Part shown: in pieces, positions 31,460 through 42,052 of the stretch | Layout: every line of letters starts with the position of its first letter | Numbering within the stretch: the first letter of the stretch is position 1 | Notes under the pieces: model-generated | What the model saw: the letters and a program-made list of their open reading frames with translations, nothing else | What the model was told of the DNA's origin: nothing | Database searches by the model: none | DNA from: Paraphaeosphaeria minitans | Taxonomy: Eukaryota; Ascomycota; Dothideomycetes; Pleosporales; Didymosphaeriaceae | NCBI GenBank assembly: GCA_015832175.1 | Contig: WJXW01000009.1 | Coordinates: forward strand, 124,001 to 188,000 | Length of the DNA: 64,000 bases | Direction: 5' to 3' | Translations under genes and position numbers: made by a program

Positions 31460-33898
31460 CTAGAACATGCCGCCATCAATCGTAGCGGCAAACATGCTCC
31501 CATCGTCGAATGCGATTATGCGGTCCATGTCGGTGAAGTGCTGGTCCTGCATCAATTGCGGCAGAGTGTCATAGTCCATACCTTCCAGATTACCAGCATC
31601 CGATATGTTTGTTTGGGTGCCTTTGAACAGCGGGACATCAGGATGCGGGTCGGTTTGTTCAACAGGCCATTCTGCAATGCCAACTCCAGGAACGGGTATG
31701 TTAGGTCGTGGGTGCATCTCCCTGGCATGTATCGGTCGTCGAGGTTGTATTGTATCGGACGAAGTATTAACACGATACGTAATCTCGTTCGTGTAATCCG
31801 CGACTGAGATTCGAAACGATTCATTCCTGACAGAAGAGAGGTAGAGCTCTTTAAGACGTGCGGCATATCGGCCCGCCAAATTTAGATCATGGGTCGGTAT
31901 CGTCGAAAGACCTGTCGAACGGCTCGACATCTCTTCCAAGCACTGCACCAGGCCCCAAAACTCATTCGGAAGTTTGTTTCCAGGGTTAAAACGCCAATGG
32001 ATGAGAAGCACTCGTCCTGCAATGAAGATGCAAAAGGCGAATTGGCTCGCGGCTGGGCGACCTTCAGGCGAATTGGCAAGATATCTTTGGCTTATCGTAG
32101 CAATCTCCATGGCCGCTGAATAACAAGCCTCGACGGAACAACTGCTCGGCAATCGACTACGGAATGGCCAATGGAAGGGAGGGTAGGCTATCAGTTGATG
32201 CAGCAGGATCATACTCGCGTTGTGCGTAACGTGGGCCAGCGTGAGATTCGGATCCATGAGGAGAACTGGCCGAGTCATATTAGGGTTGCTCTTCCATTTC
32301 TGGGGGAGAAGCATCTTCCAATGCACCAAACGCAGATCCAATTCTTTGAACCTGGTCAGCCAAGACGATACTTCCTGCTGGCTGCGCATGTTGACTTTCT
32401 GCTGCAGGAAACAGATTACGACACGAGACATCGACTCGGTGGCTTCAATCTGATATGCGACTGCACCCACGTTTGACATATCTGCAGCTCTCAAGTCCTG
32501 GGGTGCACACCCGTCCGCTGATGAGATTTTATTGGCCTTTTCTGGAGGGTCGTCAGCTTCGACCAAGAATCCCATTGGGACTCCCATTCTCCCAGCTGAC
32601 TTGTCCCAGATGCCAAAGTAGGGGGTTGCGGCAGCTTCTTCTTTGCGCCAAAGGTGGCCATCGCATGGTAATCGACGATACACATCCGCGGACGTCAGAC
32701 TTGTATTCCAACCCATTGCAACAGAGCAGAAGCGATCGAGGTTGAACACATTCCAGAATATTCGCCTTCTCTCTTCAAGTTCAGTCCAATCCGCCGTGTG
32801 ATCTAAAATTTCGAATGGCTGGCAAATTGAACGGTGCTCGTTGTCTTCGCGCTCTTGCGCCAGTTGGCTATACCCAACCGTTCGCGTAAGTGAACCGACG
32901 AGTGACCAAGCTTTCGCGGCGTTTCCATCTCCAATCTAGCTGCACCTGTCAGATGGGTTTTTCGTATGCATAATGAGCACTCACGTCGGTATAAGCCACA
33001 ATGATGAGGGCCTGAAGACTCTCCAGACAAACGCTATCCATCGCTGCTGTAATCACCCTGCTTCTCATTTGCGCTATTGTGCCAGCTGATATCGATGCAT
33101 TCGGCACGAATCTGGATGCCGCAACAACCATGGCCTCGATGACCACTATGAGTCTCGCGCGCCCGCCACCATGTTCTAAGCGTCTCCGGAAGCGTCCCTC
33201 GTGAATCATTGGAATCCACGGATGGACGTAAAAAAAGTAAGCGGCGATCGCCTCTTCTAAGAGAGCCGGATTCAATGAGAGCGAGTTGGAACCATCGACG
33301 GTGCAAACCTCATCCTCGTCATCATATACACGTTTTCGTTTTGCGCCCGGCATGGCTTCTTTAGGAGACCATAGTCGAGATTGGGATTCGATGGTCCCGT
33401 CGTCGAGCTTTGGAAGTTCTCTAGCAAGCAAACTCAAAATCTCACGTGCTGTCATGTCCTGAGAATCGACGCTCGCGCTTGGATGCGAGCCTCTGCAAAG
33501 CTCGGCTTGTTCTTTCGTCTGTCTCTCGAGAGCATCTAGACGACGTTAGAGTTCGCGATACGATGTAGAGTGAACAATCAAAGCGTGCCTAGCCTTCTGT
33601 GCACGTTCTCTATTGCACCCGTCTTCAATCCCGGCTTCGTCCTCTTCGTTTCGTACAGACAGTCGGCTCCTGCAGGATTGGATCAGGGCCAGCCCACGGC
33701 ACATGGCATACAGAGCACGGTACCGGTCTTTCTACAATGCGCACAAGATGGTCTATCTCGCGAGCACCGAAGCTTTGCTTTGCGGCAGTTGTTGCAGGCG
33801 ATGTCTGGTGCAGACTTGGGTGGGGAACTTGCTTTCTGTTCCGCATAACTGTTGGTATCGACGGCGCCAGGGCTACCTTCTGAATCGCGAGTCGACAT
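31460..33898 (-). CDS. Zn2Cys6 transcription factor with fungal-specific TF domain
   Basis: A 760-aa regulator from four exons. Introns: 33670-33723 (GT-AG), 33536-33588 (GC-AG) and 32936-32984 (GT-AG). Splicing completes a canonical zinc cluster at residues 35-62 (CNNCRKAKLRC, C52, C55 and C62; spacing 2-6-6-2-6). A basic linker PGLKTGAIENVHRRL and the dimerisation stretch LDALERQTKEQ follow. The central fungal_trans domain contains YFFYVHPWIPMIHE and GNAAKAWSLVGSLTRTV. It is convergent with GH88 and sits inside the hydrolase/transporter group, so it is the likely local regulator. The second intron has donor G|GCACGC; no GT in the region keeps frame and restores the expected linker. Confidence 0.88.
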
Positions 33899-34679
33899 CT
33901 CCGCAAACGGGACTCGGACTGTTGGCTCATGACATATACACGGGATGTAGTGAAGTTATGGCGCGGCTCTGGCAACATTGACCCGAATGCCGAAAGCAAT
34001 GTTCCGGGATTCGAACTGTGGGTATGCGGGGTCTCCCCGCGTTCTGCTGGGGGCATTTGCCGCAGAGATCGGTTTACCGGGGCCGCACAAGAAAATGGTC
34101 TTTGCGTGCGATTAGGCAGTGTTGTGTGAAGTGATTTCTTTGGGGCGAGTTCGTCGTCGAGTTGGTCGATGAGTCGCCGGTGCCATCCCACATGCATAGG
34201 TACCTACCTGAATATACCATACCTAGCCATCCTCATGCATACACCAATGCCTGTGGTAGGTTGAGGTTTTGGTTTATCCCGTCACTTCGATCACTTTTAT
34301 GACATTCCATCTGCATCGTATAAATAGGTATATCAAAAAGGGAGGACACAATGTAGGTACGCATAAGGAACCAAAGCCCAAGCTAAACTGTTCACGGCTA
34401 GCGTCCTTCACAGCCACACTGTCTGTCTACGTCTGCAGCCGCTGCTGCTACAACACCCTTCAATCAGCCCCGGGGTCAAATCTATGCAACGAATGTATTC
34501 ATTCAAGGGTGAAGACCAACTTGCCAAGATGGAACAGACGCTTAGACCTACCTACCCTTACCTTTCAAGCTTCGTGACTCATGACAAATCCCTTCATGAA
34601 GCTTATGTATGTTTGAGTCTTGTATTTGCCTCATATCTACCTGTTGGCAGTCCACCGACCCATCGAAACTAAACTCGTC
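33899..34679. other. Interval between the regulator start and the GH2 stop
   Basis: About 780 bases holding the regulator's promoter and the GH2 3' UTR. Short repeats of the TACCTACC type occur near 34200 and 34545. An open frame extending the regulator upstream (to 34197) has no domain and lies in a different frame from the zinc cluster. Confidence 0.45.
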
Positions 34680-37355
34680 CTAACCTGCCTGCACAACCAC
34701 CTCGTCCCCTTCAAGCCCGCCAGAAGCCGCCGAGATTGTGAGACGACCCGTCCCGCCCGGATTCGAGCGCACAATGGCAAGCGCCATCCCACTGAAAGCC
34801 TTCCTCGTAAGCGACGGGAAAGCCACCATATCAGTCGGATCACCGTTATCTGTTGACACAATCTCGCCCGGCCCCTGGATCGAGAAGCTAACACTGTTGC
34901 TCGCCATCGGCACCGTGTCGCCATCCTCGTCGACAACAGCGACGGTGATGAAGGAAAGGTCATACCCGTCGTCGCCGATCGACGTCCGGTCCGCCGTTAC
35001 CTTCAACTTCGCGGGACTTCCGACAGTCTTCTTCGAATCTCGAGCCCACTTCTCGCCGTTCTTGTACGCGACGACTTCGATCTCGCCCGGCGCGTAGGCG
35101 ACGTCGTCCCATCGGAGGCGATACTCGGATGGCTGTATCTTCTTGCGACCCTGCGATTTTCCATTGACGAAGAGCTCTGCCTCGTCTCCGGAGGTGAAGA
35201 CGTGGACGGGGGTGATCTTTCCCACGCGATCAGGCCACGTCCAGTGCGGCAAGATGTGCGCTTGTGGGATCTCCGGGCGCCAACGCGCCTGGTACAGCCA
35301 GAAACGATCCTTCTTGAAGCCCGCGAGATCGACGATGCCGAAGTACGAGCTGCGGCTGGAGTTGTCGAAGGGCGTTGGCTCGCCAAGGTAGTCCCAGCCG
35401 GTCCAGACGAATTCGCCGGCTACGTAGGGGTACTTGTCTTGCTGGATGAAGACTTTGTCGGGAGAGGCGGCCCACGACGGGTGGTACAGCTCATAGGAGG
35501 AAACGTAGTGCATCGTGACGTTCTCGCCTGCGCTGGGGCCTACGATGGCGGTCTTCCCGCTTGTGACAGGGAAGATGTATGTGCCACGTGTGCTAACCGT
35601 GGAAGCAGTTTCGGTGCCCCATATCATCTTTTCCGGATAACGGCTGTGGAAGCTGGGGTACGTGGAGCTCCACGATGTTCCTTTGCCCTCGCCTTGGTAG
35701 TTTAGACCGGGGATGTCTAGGACATTTACCAAGGCGGTGCCCGTTCCGGCATTGTTCAGTCCAGCGGTAGACTTCCGGGTCCCATCTTCCTGGCGCGCAA
35801 TGTTCTGCAGCTCTGTGGCTATCTGGCCGCCCAACGCAGACGACTGGTCAGGCATCTCGTTTCCGATGCTCCACGCCACAATGGAAGGATGGTTGCGCTC
35901 GCGGCGGACGTATGAGCGCATGTCTGCTTCGTGCCACTCATCCCAGAGCAAATGGTAGTCGTTGTCCACTTTCTTCGTTTTCCATGTGTCAAAGGTTTCT
36001 CCCATCACCAGGATGCCGTACCTGTCTGCAAGGTCGAGGAGCTCAGGGGCAGGCATGTTATGCGACGTCCGAAGGGCGTTGGTGCCCATCTCCAACAGCA
36101 ACTGGAGCTGACGCTCAGCAGCGCGGTAGTTGAAGGCGGCTCCAAGGGATCCAAGATCGTGATGGTTGCAAACACCTTTCACGTACACGTGGGCACCGTT
36201 GATGATAAGGCCTTTTTTACCGTCATAGACAATTGTTCGGACGCCAAACTTGGTTTCGACAGAATCGACAATACCATTCCCACCAGCCGACACTTTCGAC
36301 ACAGCAACGTACTGATTGGGAGTCTGCTCCGGGGCTGGCCCCCATAATTTTGGGTTGGAGAGTTCAGTGGTGCTATTCACGACCTGCTTCGTGCCGCCCG
36401 CAACGCTGATAGAAACGCTCTTAAAAGTTGCCTTGGCGTCACCTGTGGCTTTCCCAGTTGATGTGTCCACTTCGTAGACTTGAGTGACCAAGTCGACTCG
36501 CTTGGTGCTGTTGGAAGTGTTCTCGATGGTAACGCTCAAATCCACAGTCGCTGATCCGGCACTGACAGATGGCGTTGTGACTTTAGTTCCATACTGAGCA
36601 ATGTGAACAGAGTTCACTTTGACCAGCCAGACATTGCGGTATATACCAGCACCTACAATCGATAGCTGTCAGCCTCGTATCTAGAAGCAGATTCTGGCAA
36701 ATACGAACGGGATCGACTAACCTGGGTACCACCTGGATGAATCCGGTGCGTTCTGAAGTCGAATGGCAAGGGTGTTATCCCCAGCTTTCGCATAGGACGT
36801 AAGATCCAAGCGGAACGCGTTGTAGCCATATGGCCAACCCCCGACAAGGACGCCATTGAAAAAGACACTCGCATACGCCATGGCGCCGTCCACCTCGAGG
36901 TACAAGTTTCTCCCCGCGCTGACATCTCCAGCTTCAAGCTTCACCGTCTTGCGGTACCACCCTATGCCATTGTAGGGCAATCTTCCCTCCGGACCAGACA
37001 CACCAGGCGCGCCGAACGGTCCCTTGATAGCCCAGTCGTGCGGAAGTGTCACAGCATCCCACTTGCTGTCGTCGAAAGAGTTCTTGACATACTGGACGTT
37101 GCTCCCTGGAGGCGTGCCCGCAGGCCTCTTGTACTTCGCGCGGGTGATGAAGTCATTCGACGACAGCAGTATCCACGCCTTGAGGGTGTTGTAGGAGAGC
37201 CCGTCGGGATTGTCGACGAAGCGGGAGAACCGCCAGTCGGCATTGAGACTGGAGCGCTCGCGCGGCGACTGTGCGACTGCGTGTCCCACGACCGCGAGGA
37301 GCAGCAGTCCAAGTATGAGAAGTCCAGACGGACCCGACGACCTGAGTGAGGCCAT
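34680..37355 (-). CDS. Secreted GH2 glycoside hydrolase (beta-galactosidase type)
   Basis: An 868-aa secreted exo-glycosidase of family GH2. The signal peptide is clear (LLILGLLLLAVVGHAVAQ, cleaved near residue 29). A jelly-roll sugar-binding domain with TLPHDWAIKG and GIGWYRK follows, then an Ig-like domain, the TIM barrel (MGTNALRTSHNMPAPE), and Ig-like C-terminal domains with HVFTSGDEAELFVNGKSQG. The acid/base is E477 in SIGNEMPDQ and the likely nucleophile E559 in WGTETAS. GEFVWTGWDYLGEPTP is typical of the beta-galactosidase branch. Beta-glucuronidase or beta-mannosidase activity cannot be excluded by eye. One 69-nt intron, 36653-36721, splits WYPG/AGIYRNVW. Confidence 0.88.
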
Positions 37356-38275
37356 GGTTCGCGATGGGCCGGGGAGCGGGGCCTGTGGTCTTGCTCGATC
37401 AGAACGCTCGCATAGATCTGTGGAAGAGGTGCCGTACGTGCTATCGCGAGCTTATAAGACATCTACCACCTATAGTACCTCACCCCTATAGTACCTCGCT
37501 ACATCTACAGCGCAAATCACTTTCGGTGCATTGTCACACCGACGGAAACCTACATTTCGGCACGAGAGGGGCCCGCTTTCGTCCCTCATTCACGACCCCA
37601 CCGCTCCAACGTCCCACCATCGTGCTTCCCGACCATGCTACCCCATCCCATGCAGCTCTCAAGATCTTGGAGCGTACGCCTCATTGGCCCGCCCACCAAC
37701 CCGCAGGGACAAGACCAGGCGGTGGGTCCCAACGCAATATATCGCGCGCTGCAGCGGGATAAATTGCATGGAGAGATCTCCCGGGCCTAGTGGCTTCCAT
37801 GATAGCCGTTGTGATGGCGCTGATTGCCTGCGTTCAGTCGATGCAAGGTACAAAGCAAGGCACTTAGGTAGATACCTAGGTACCTAGCCGAGGAGATCGT
37901 CACCTGCGCCTGATCATCAAGACGCGGGGTCACGCGCGGGGACGCGCCTCGACGGGTAATGTATGCTACAGGGTGGGCTGCGGAGGGTGTCACTCCATTT
38001 GGGGGAACTGAGCCTGCTGACATAGATGGTGATGGTACATCGCGCATGAAGATGCAGGAGGTGGGCCAGAGTGTGGAAGTATTACCGTACCTATACCTAC
38101 CTAATTGTGATCCACACCTCACTACCGCTAATGTGGACGGTTTTGCAGTGCAGGAAAACGATTCCCTCGTGTTTCTCCTTGATCGATGAATGCTAACAAT
38201 ATTTACAGCGACGATGATACGTTTGTATGACCAAGTCGCGATTCCCCACCTTCCCAGTTTTACGTGCTAAACATC
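37356..38275. other. Interval between GH2 and the CIP1-like gene
   Basis: About 920 bases: GH2 promoter on the left, CIP1-like 3' UTR on the right. A 15-bp sequence CCTATAGTACCTC(A/G)C occurs twice in tandem near 37470-37498, about 115 bases upstream of the GH2 start, in a position where it could be a regulatory repeat. Short palindromic CCTAGGTACCTAGG-like sequence lies at about 37876-37889. No gene was recognised. Confidence 0.45.
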
Positions 38276-39039
38276 CTACGTGCAGCCGATACGGTTCGAG
38301 CCGATGGCAATGTCGTCGTAGTTGAACGTGTTTGTGTCTCCGCCATACGACTCCCATCCGAAGTAAACCCCCGTGATCTTGGGCTTGATCGAGCTCCTTG
38401 TCCACTGCCCTGCGTTGGAGTTGTTCTTTGTGGTCAGCCCCGCGATGGCTTCTCCGTTCAGCCACGTCTCGATCGAGCCGTCGGCGCCCAGGTGGTACTC
38501 GAAGCACTGCCAGCTGCCGGTGGGAAGGGCTTTGGAAGCCGCGATGCCGTTGGGCGACAGGTCGGGGAGGGTCGCGTCGTCGGACTCGCGGTTGTACATG
38601 AGGATCTTGGATTGGCCGCCGATGCGAAGGTGTTTCTTGGCTCCTTGGGCGGAGTCGGGCATGGTGATGAAGGAGACGTGGGCATCGGTCAGGGCCTTTG
38701 AGGCTTTGCTGTAAGACATGGAAGATTAATAACTGCGGTAGGTTGTTGACAGTTGGAAAAGACTCACAGCCACGTCCTAACGTAAACGTCGCCGCTGGTG
38801 GGGACCTTGGTCGTGCCGACGAAGATGTGTCCGCAGTAACCACCCGCGCCAGTAACCTTGATGGAATTCTTACCGCTGTGCGCGGTCGTAGTGTCGAGCG
38901 CGACTGAGCCACCCTGGCTACAATCTAGAGCGTAGGTCGGCCATGCAGTCTGGTCCCATCCGTTCTCGAAGCCTTCAGTGACCTGAGCAAGAGATCCGGG
39001 AAGCGCCGCGAGGGCGAACAGAGCGATTTGACGAAGCAT
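38276..39039 (-). CDS. Secreted CIP1-like protein (beta-jelly-roll, polysaccharide lyase-like fold)
   Basis: A 234-aa secreted protein resembling the core domain of CIP1 of Trichoderma reesei, which was found as a cellulose-induced protein and has a fold close to glucuronan lyase (PL20) and alginate lyases. The start is the ATG at 39039, giving the signal peptide MLRQIALFALAALPGSLAQ; upstream codons of the frame offer only GTG. Family-like segments: TEGFENGWDQ, GGYCGHIFVGT, KKHLRIGGQSKI, SWQCFEYHLG and TWLNGEAIAGL. One 59-nt intron, 38709-38767, splits TW/LKASKAL. There is no cellulose-binding module. Enzymatic activity is not proven for the family; lyase action is inference. Confidence 0.78.
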
Positions 39040-39510
39040 CGTCGCGAGCAGTGTCCCGACGGTCGATTGGGAATGTACAGGTGAGAAAACAAAGTCCACA
39101 GAAGGCGCCCGACTTCACTATTTGTAGGCCTACAATAGCGCTGCAATTAAGCTTCAATTAAGCTTTGTTTTTCCATTGCCGCTTTCTGGGGTGCATATCT
39201 GGTCGTGGCCCGCTGGCACTTCATATATCGGAAACGCGGTCGTGGTTTCCGGTGGATATATTGGCAGCTCAAATCAAAAAACCCCACCACAAATAGATCA
39301 AAAAGTGATCTCCGCGCCGAAAAAAGAGCAGTCTCGGAAGCGACAAGTAGATCCCGGGAGCGTGACCCGACAACCCTTTCAGAAGTGCCAAACGAGGGCC
39401 GCCGTCCACGCGGCATGGTGTCGAGGCGATGGCATCTTCCAGCCTCCCGGATGGATCTCATCACACTCTCCCCCATCCCCTTCACTGTTATACCCCATCG
39501 TCTCCTCAAC
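39040..39510. other. Interval between CIP1-like start and P450 stop
   Basis: About 470 bases with the CIP1-like promoter and the 3' UTR of the P450 gene. The right part is C-rich on the plus strand. The open frames on the plus strand at 39176-39793 overlap the P450 and have no domain. Confidence 0.4.
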
Positions 39511-41120
39511 CTACCCCACCACATCCAGCAAAACCCCCGCCCTCCCCACCTCGGGAAAAGGCGCAAAACACTCATGCGCCATACCGACATCCCTCCCATC
39601 CACGCCCTCGGCAAGCCTGACTTCCCACCTCGCAAATAAATTGCCAATCACCATGTACATCTCCGCCATCGCGAGGTGCTGTCCCACGCAACTCCTCGCG
39701 CCCCGCCCAAACGGCGCGAACCACCTCAAACTCTCTTTCTTATCCTCCGGGGCGAGGAAGCGACTGGGCTGGAATGATGTGGGTGATGGATAGCACGCGG
39801 CGTTGTAGTGCATAGAGCGTGTGGTCATGGATATGGGTGTGTTGGGGGGAATGGTGTATGTGCTGTGACTTGAGGGGTTTGTGTAGAGGGTTGGGGCGGT
39901 CTTGTTGATGCGTGGGAGACGGCCTGAGACGCCTGTTGCGAGGCGCAGACCCTCGTGGATGATGGCGGTGAGGTAGGGGAGGAGCTCGAGCTGTTTGTAG
40001 CTCAGAACATCCATCCTTTCCTGCTCTGTGAAGGCGGTGCGGAGCTCAGTCTGCAGGTTTGCGAGTATTTCTGGGTTTGCGAGGACGTGGTACGTCGTTG
40101 TGAGCAAGCTGTTGCTCGTGGTCTCGCTCCCCGCGCCGATGAGAATAGATATCTCTTCGAAGAGGCGGCGGGGTGTCTTTTGGCTGGGCGGTATGTCCGG
40201 GGACGTGTAGACCTCGTTCATAATGACGGGGAAGGACTTTGTGCTGATAGACTTGCCATCGTTCTTTATAACGTCGATGGCTTGTTGTTCCTGCTCGATG
40301 AGGGCGTCGATGATGCCGAGGGCGACGTCTCCCTGGAGCGCGACGAACCAGCGCGGGAGCGAGTCAAGGAGCGGTCCGATCCACGTGAAGTGCCGGTTCC
40401 AGATCGCGAACATGGTGTAATTTGCTATGGATTCGTGGAATTCGTGGCCCATGCCGGGTTTGTCCAGCAGATGCAGGCTCTCGGGGCAGGAGATGTCTGT
40501 GACGATGTCGGTTGCAAGTGCGCGGTATGCGTCGGTCATATTAATGGGCTGGCCTCTGTCTCTGTGTTCTTGGATGCGGAGCGTGAGGCGTGATAGATGC
40601 TCCTTCAGAACGTGATCGACGCGCAAGATACTTGCAGGTGATAGGCCTTTCTTGATTGGTGCGCTGCGCAGTTTGTGGAGATCTGGGTTCATGGTTGCGA
40701 AGATGGAGCCTGGGCGGAAGAGCCATGAATAGTACCATGGGTCTTTGTGGAGTCTAAGCTTCATGTTGTACAGCTCATTGTAGTAGGCAGGGTCGGAGAT
40801 GTGGACTTCAAAGGGGGTGATGCGGACAATGGGGCCTGAAATGGTGTTAGCATGTGGGAGGGCGAGGGCAGTGCGCTAGGTAAGGTTTACTTACCGTACT
40901 TCTCGTGCATCTTCTCGATCTCAAAGTAGTACTTGCCCACTTTGTACGCATCATAATAGAGCTCATACCAGCGTGTTGCAGCCGCAAGCTTCGGGCCTGG
41001 AATGTGTGATAGCGGACTCAAGTACACGCGGTATATGCCCAAGGTGATCGCATACACCGCTGAAAGCACAAGTGCCGCCGGTACATAGTGGAGTAACACA
41101 GCCGCAGACGAGATAGCCAT
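39511..41120 (-). CDS. Cytochrome P450 monooxygenase
   Basis: A 516-aa microsomal P450. An N-terminal membrane anchor (about residues 8-30) is followed by the proline hinge region [12 protein letters not shown]. The oxygen-binding I-helix has AGSETTS (310-316), the K-helix ExxR is EGLR (370-373), and the haem loop [10 protein letters not shown] carries the axial Cys458. One 59-nt intron, 40836-40894, splits [12 protein letters not shown]. The N-terminal half resembles the trichodiene-oxygenase/pisatin-demethylase-like fungal families, but I cannot assign a CYP number. No terpene or polyketide synthase lies nearby, so a secondary-metabolite role is not supported. It borders the hydrolase group and need not belong to it. 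Confidence 0.9.
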
Positions 41121-42052
41121 AGGATGGGAGCGGTCGTCATAAGCTGAGAAAGCTGGAGGTCCAGAATGCTCGCAGTCCCGAGTCTAAGCTGTTCTTATAC
41201 TGCAATCGACGCGGGTCCTTGCCGCAACTAGAGATGTAGTGCAGAAGTCAGCTGCCCACGTCTTGGTTGTCTCATCGTGCTTAGATAGATATCCCCTCAA
41301 CAACTCGACGACAACCACGCCACGGTAGCACAGCGCGGTTGTGTGCCTGTTCTTTCCCGCCTGGCTCATTTGTCGGAAGAGTATGCAGTACAGGGATCGC
41401 TGGCCTATACCTACTACTTCTGCCCACACCTCCCTCCGCCTTCCCCACCCAGCTCGTTCCTCGGAACAGCACGTAGGATAAGGGTGGCCTTACCTACAAC
41501 TAGGCTCCCTCTCCATCAACACGCAGACGAGCCACAAGAAAGCAGTCCAAAGCAATACACCAGAACAGATTCATGTGTTGCACCACCAACTTTGCAATCC
41601 CCTTTCCATCGCAGTGCCGACAATCGACATACTTCCCCAAACAGGTGAGACCAAGGAGCCTATGTATCAGGGCGATAATGCTAGCCCGAACCCCCCGCGA
41701 GGTCAGCCTCATCGGGATCATCACTCGTTCGCAGCGACTTCTACCGCTCGCAGAAGGTACGCTGGTGGAGGCGAAGTTGCAATGCGAAGAAAGCCCACTA
41801 GGTAGCTCGTTGGTTGCTTACCGTACTGTGCTGGGGGCCGAAATAAAAAATGTTCCGATTGCGACGTCGCGCAGGGAACAGGAACGCACATCGGGCTTGG
41901 TGATTACGCAAAGAGGACGCCTCGTGCCGTTGTCTATATCGTATTCATTGTAATGTGTCGTTCTCTAAATCGTACCCATTGTGATGAGTCGTTCTATCAT
42001 GATTATATGTCCACCAGCAAATCTCGCACGCTATGCAACCTCGGAATCTCGT
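41121..42052. other. Interval between P450 start and desaturase stop
   Basis: About 930 bases: P450 promoter on the left and desaturase 3' UTR on the right. Near 41940-41995 the sequence GTGTCGTTCT ... ACCCATTGTGATGAGTCGTTCT is a short imperfect direct repeat. No gene, RNA or mobile element was recognised. Confidence 0.4.

Noticed and set aside
33990..34025. GTTCGAATCCCGG on the minus strand, looking like a tRNA T-arm
   Set aside because: The flanking bases do not form a 5-bp T stem (A-C and other mismatches) and no anticodon arm or B-to-A box spacing is present.
33899..34197. Upstream extension of the regulator reading frame to 34197
   Set aside because: It is a different frame from the zinc cluster and has no domain; the ATG at 33898 directly opens the zinc-cluster frame.
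39511..41120. Secondary-metabolite cluster around the P450
   Set aside because: No polyketide, peptide or terpene synthase, no prenyltransferase and no methyltransferase lies in the window; one P450 alone does not support it.
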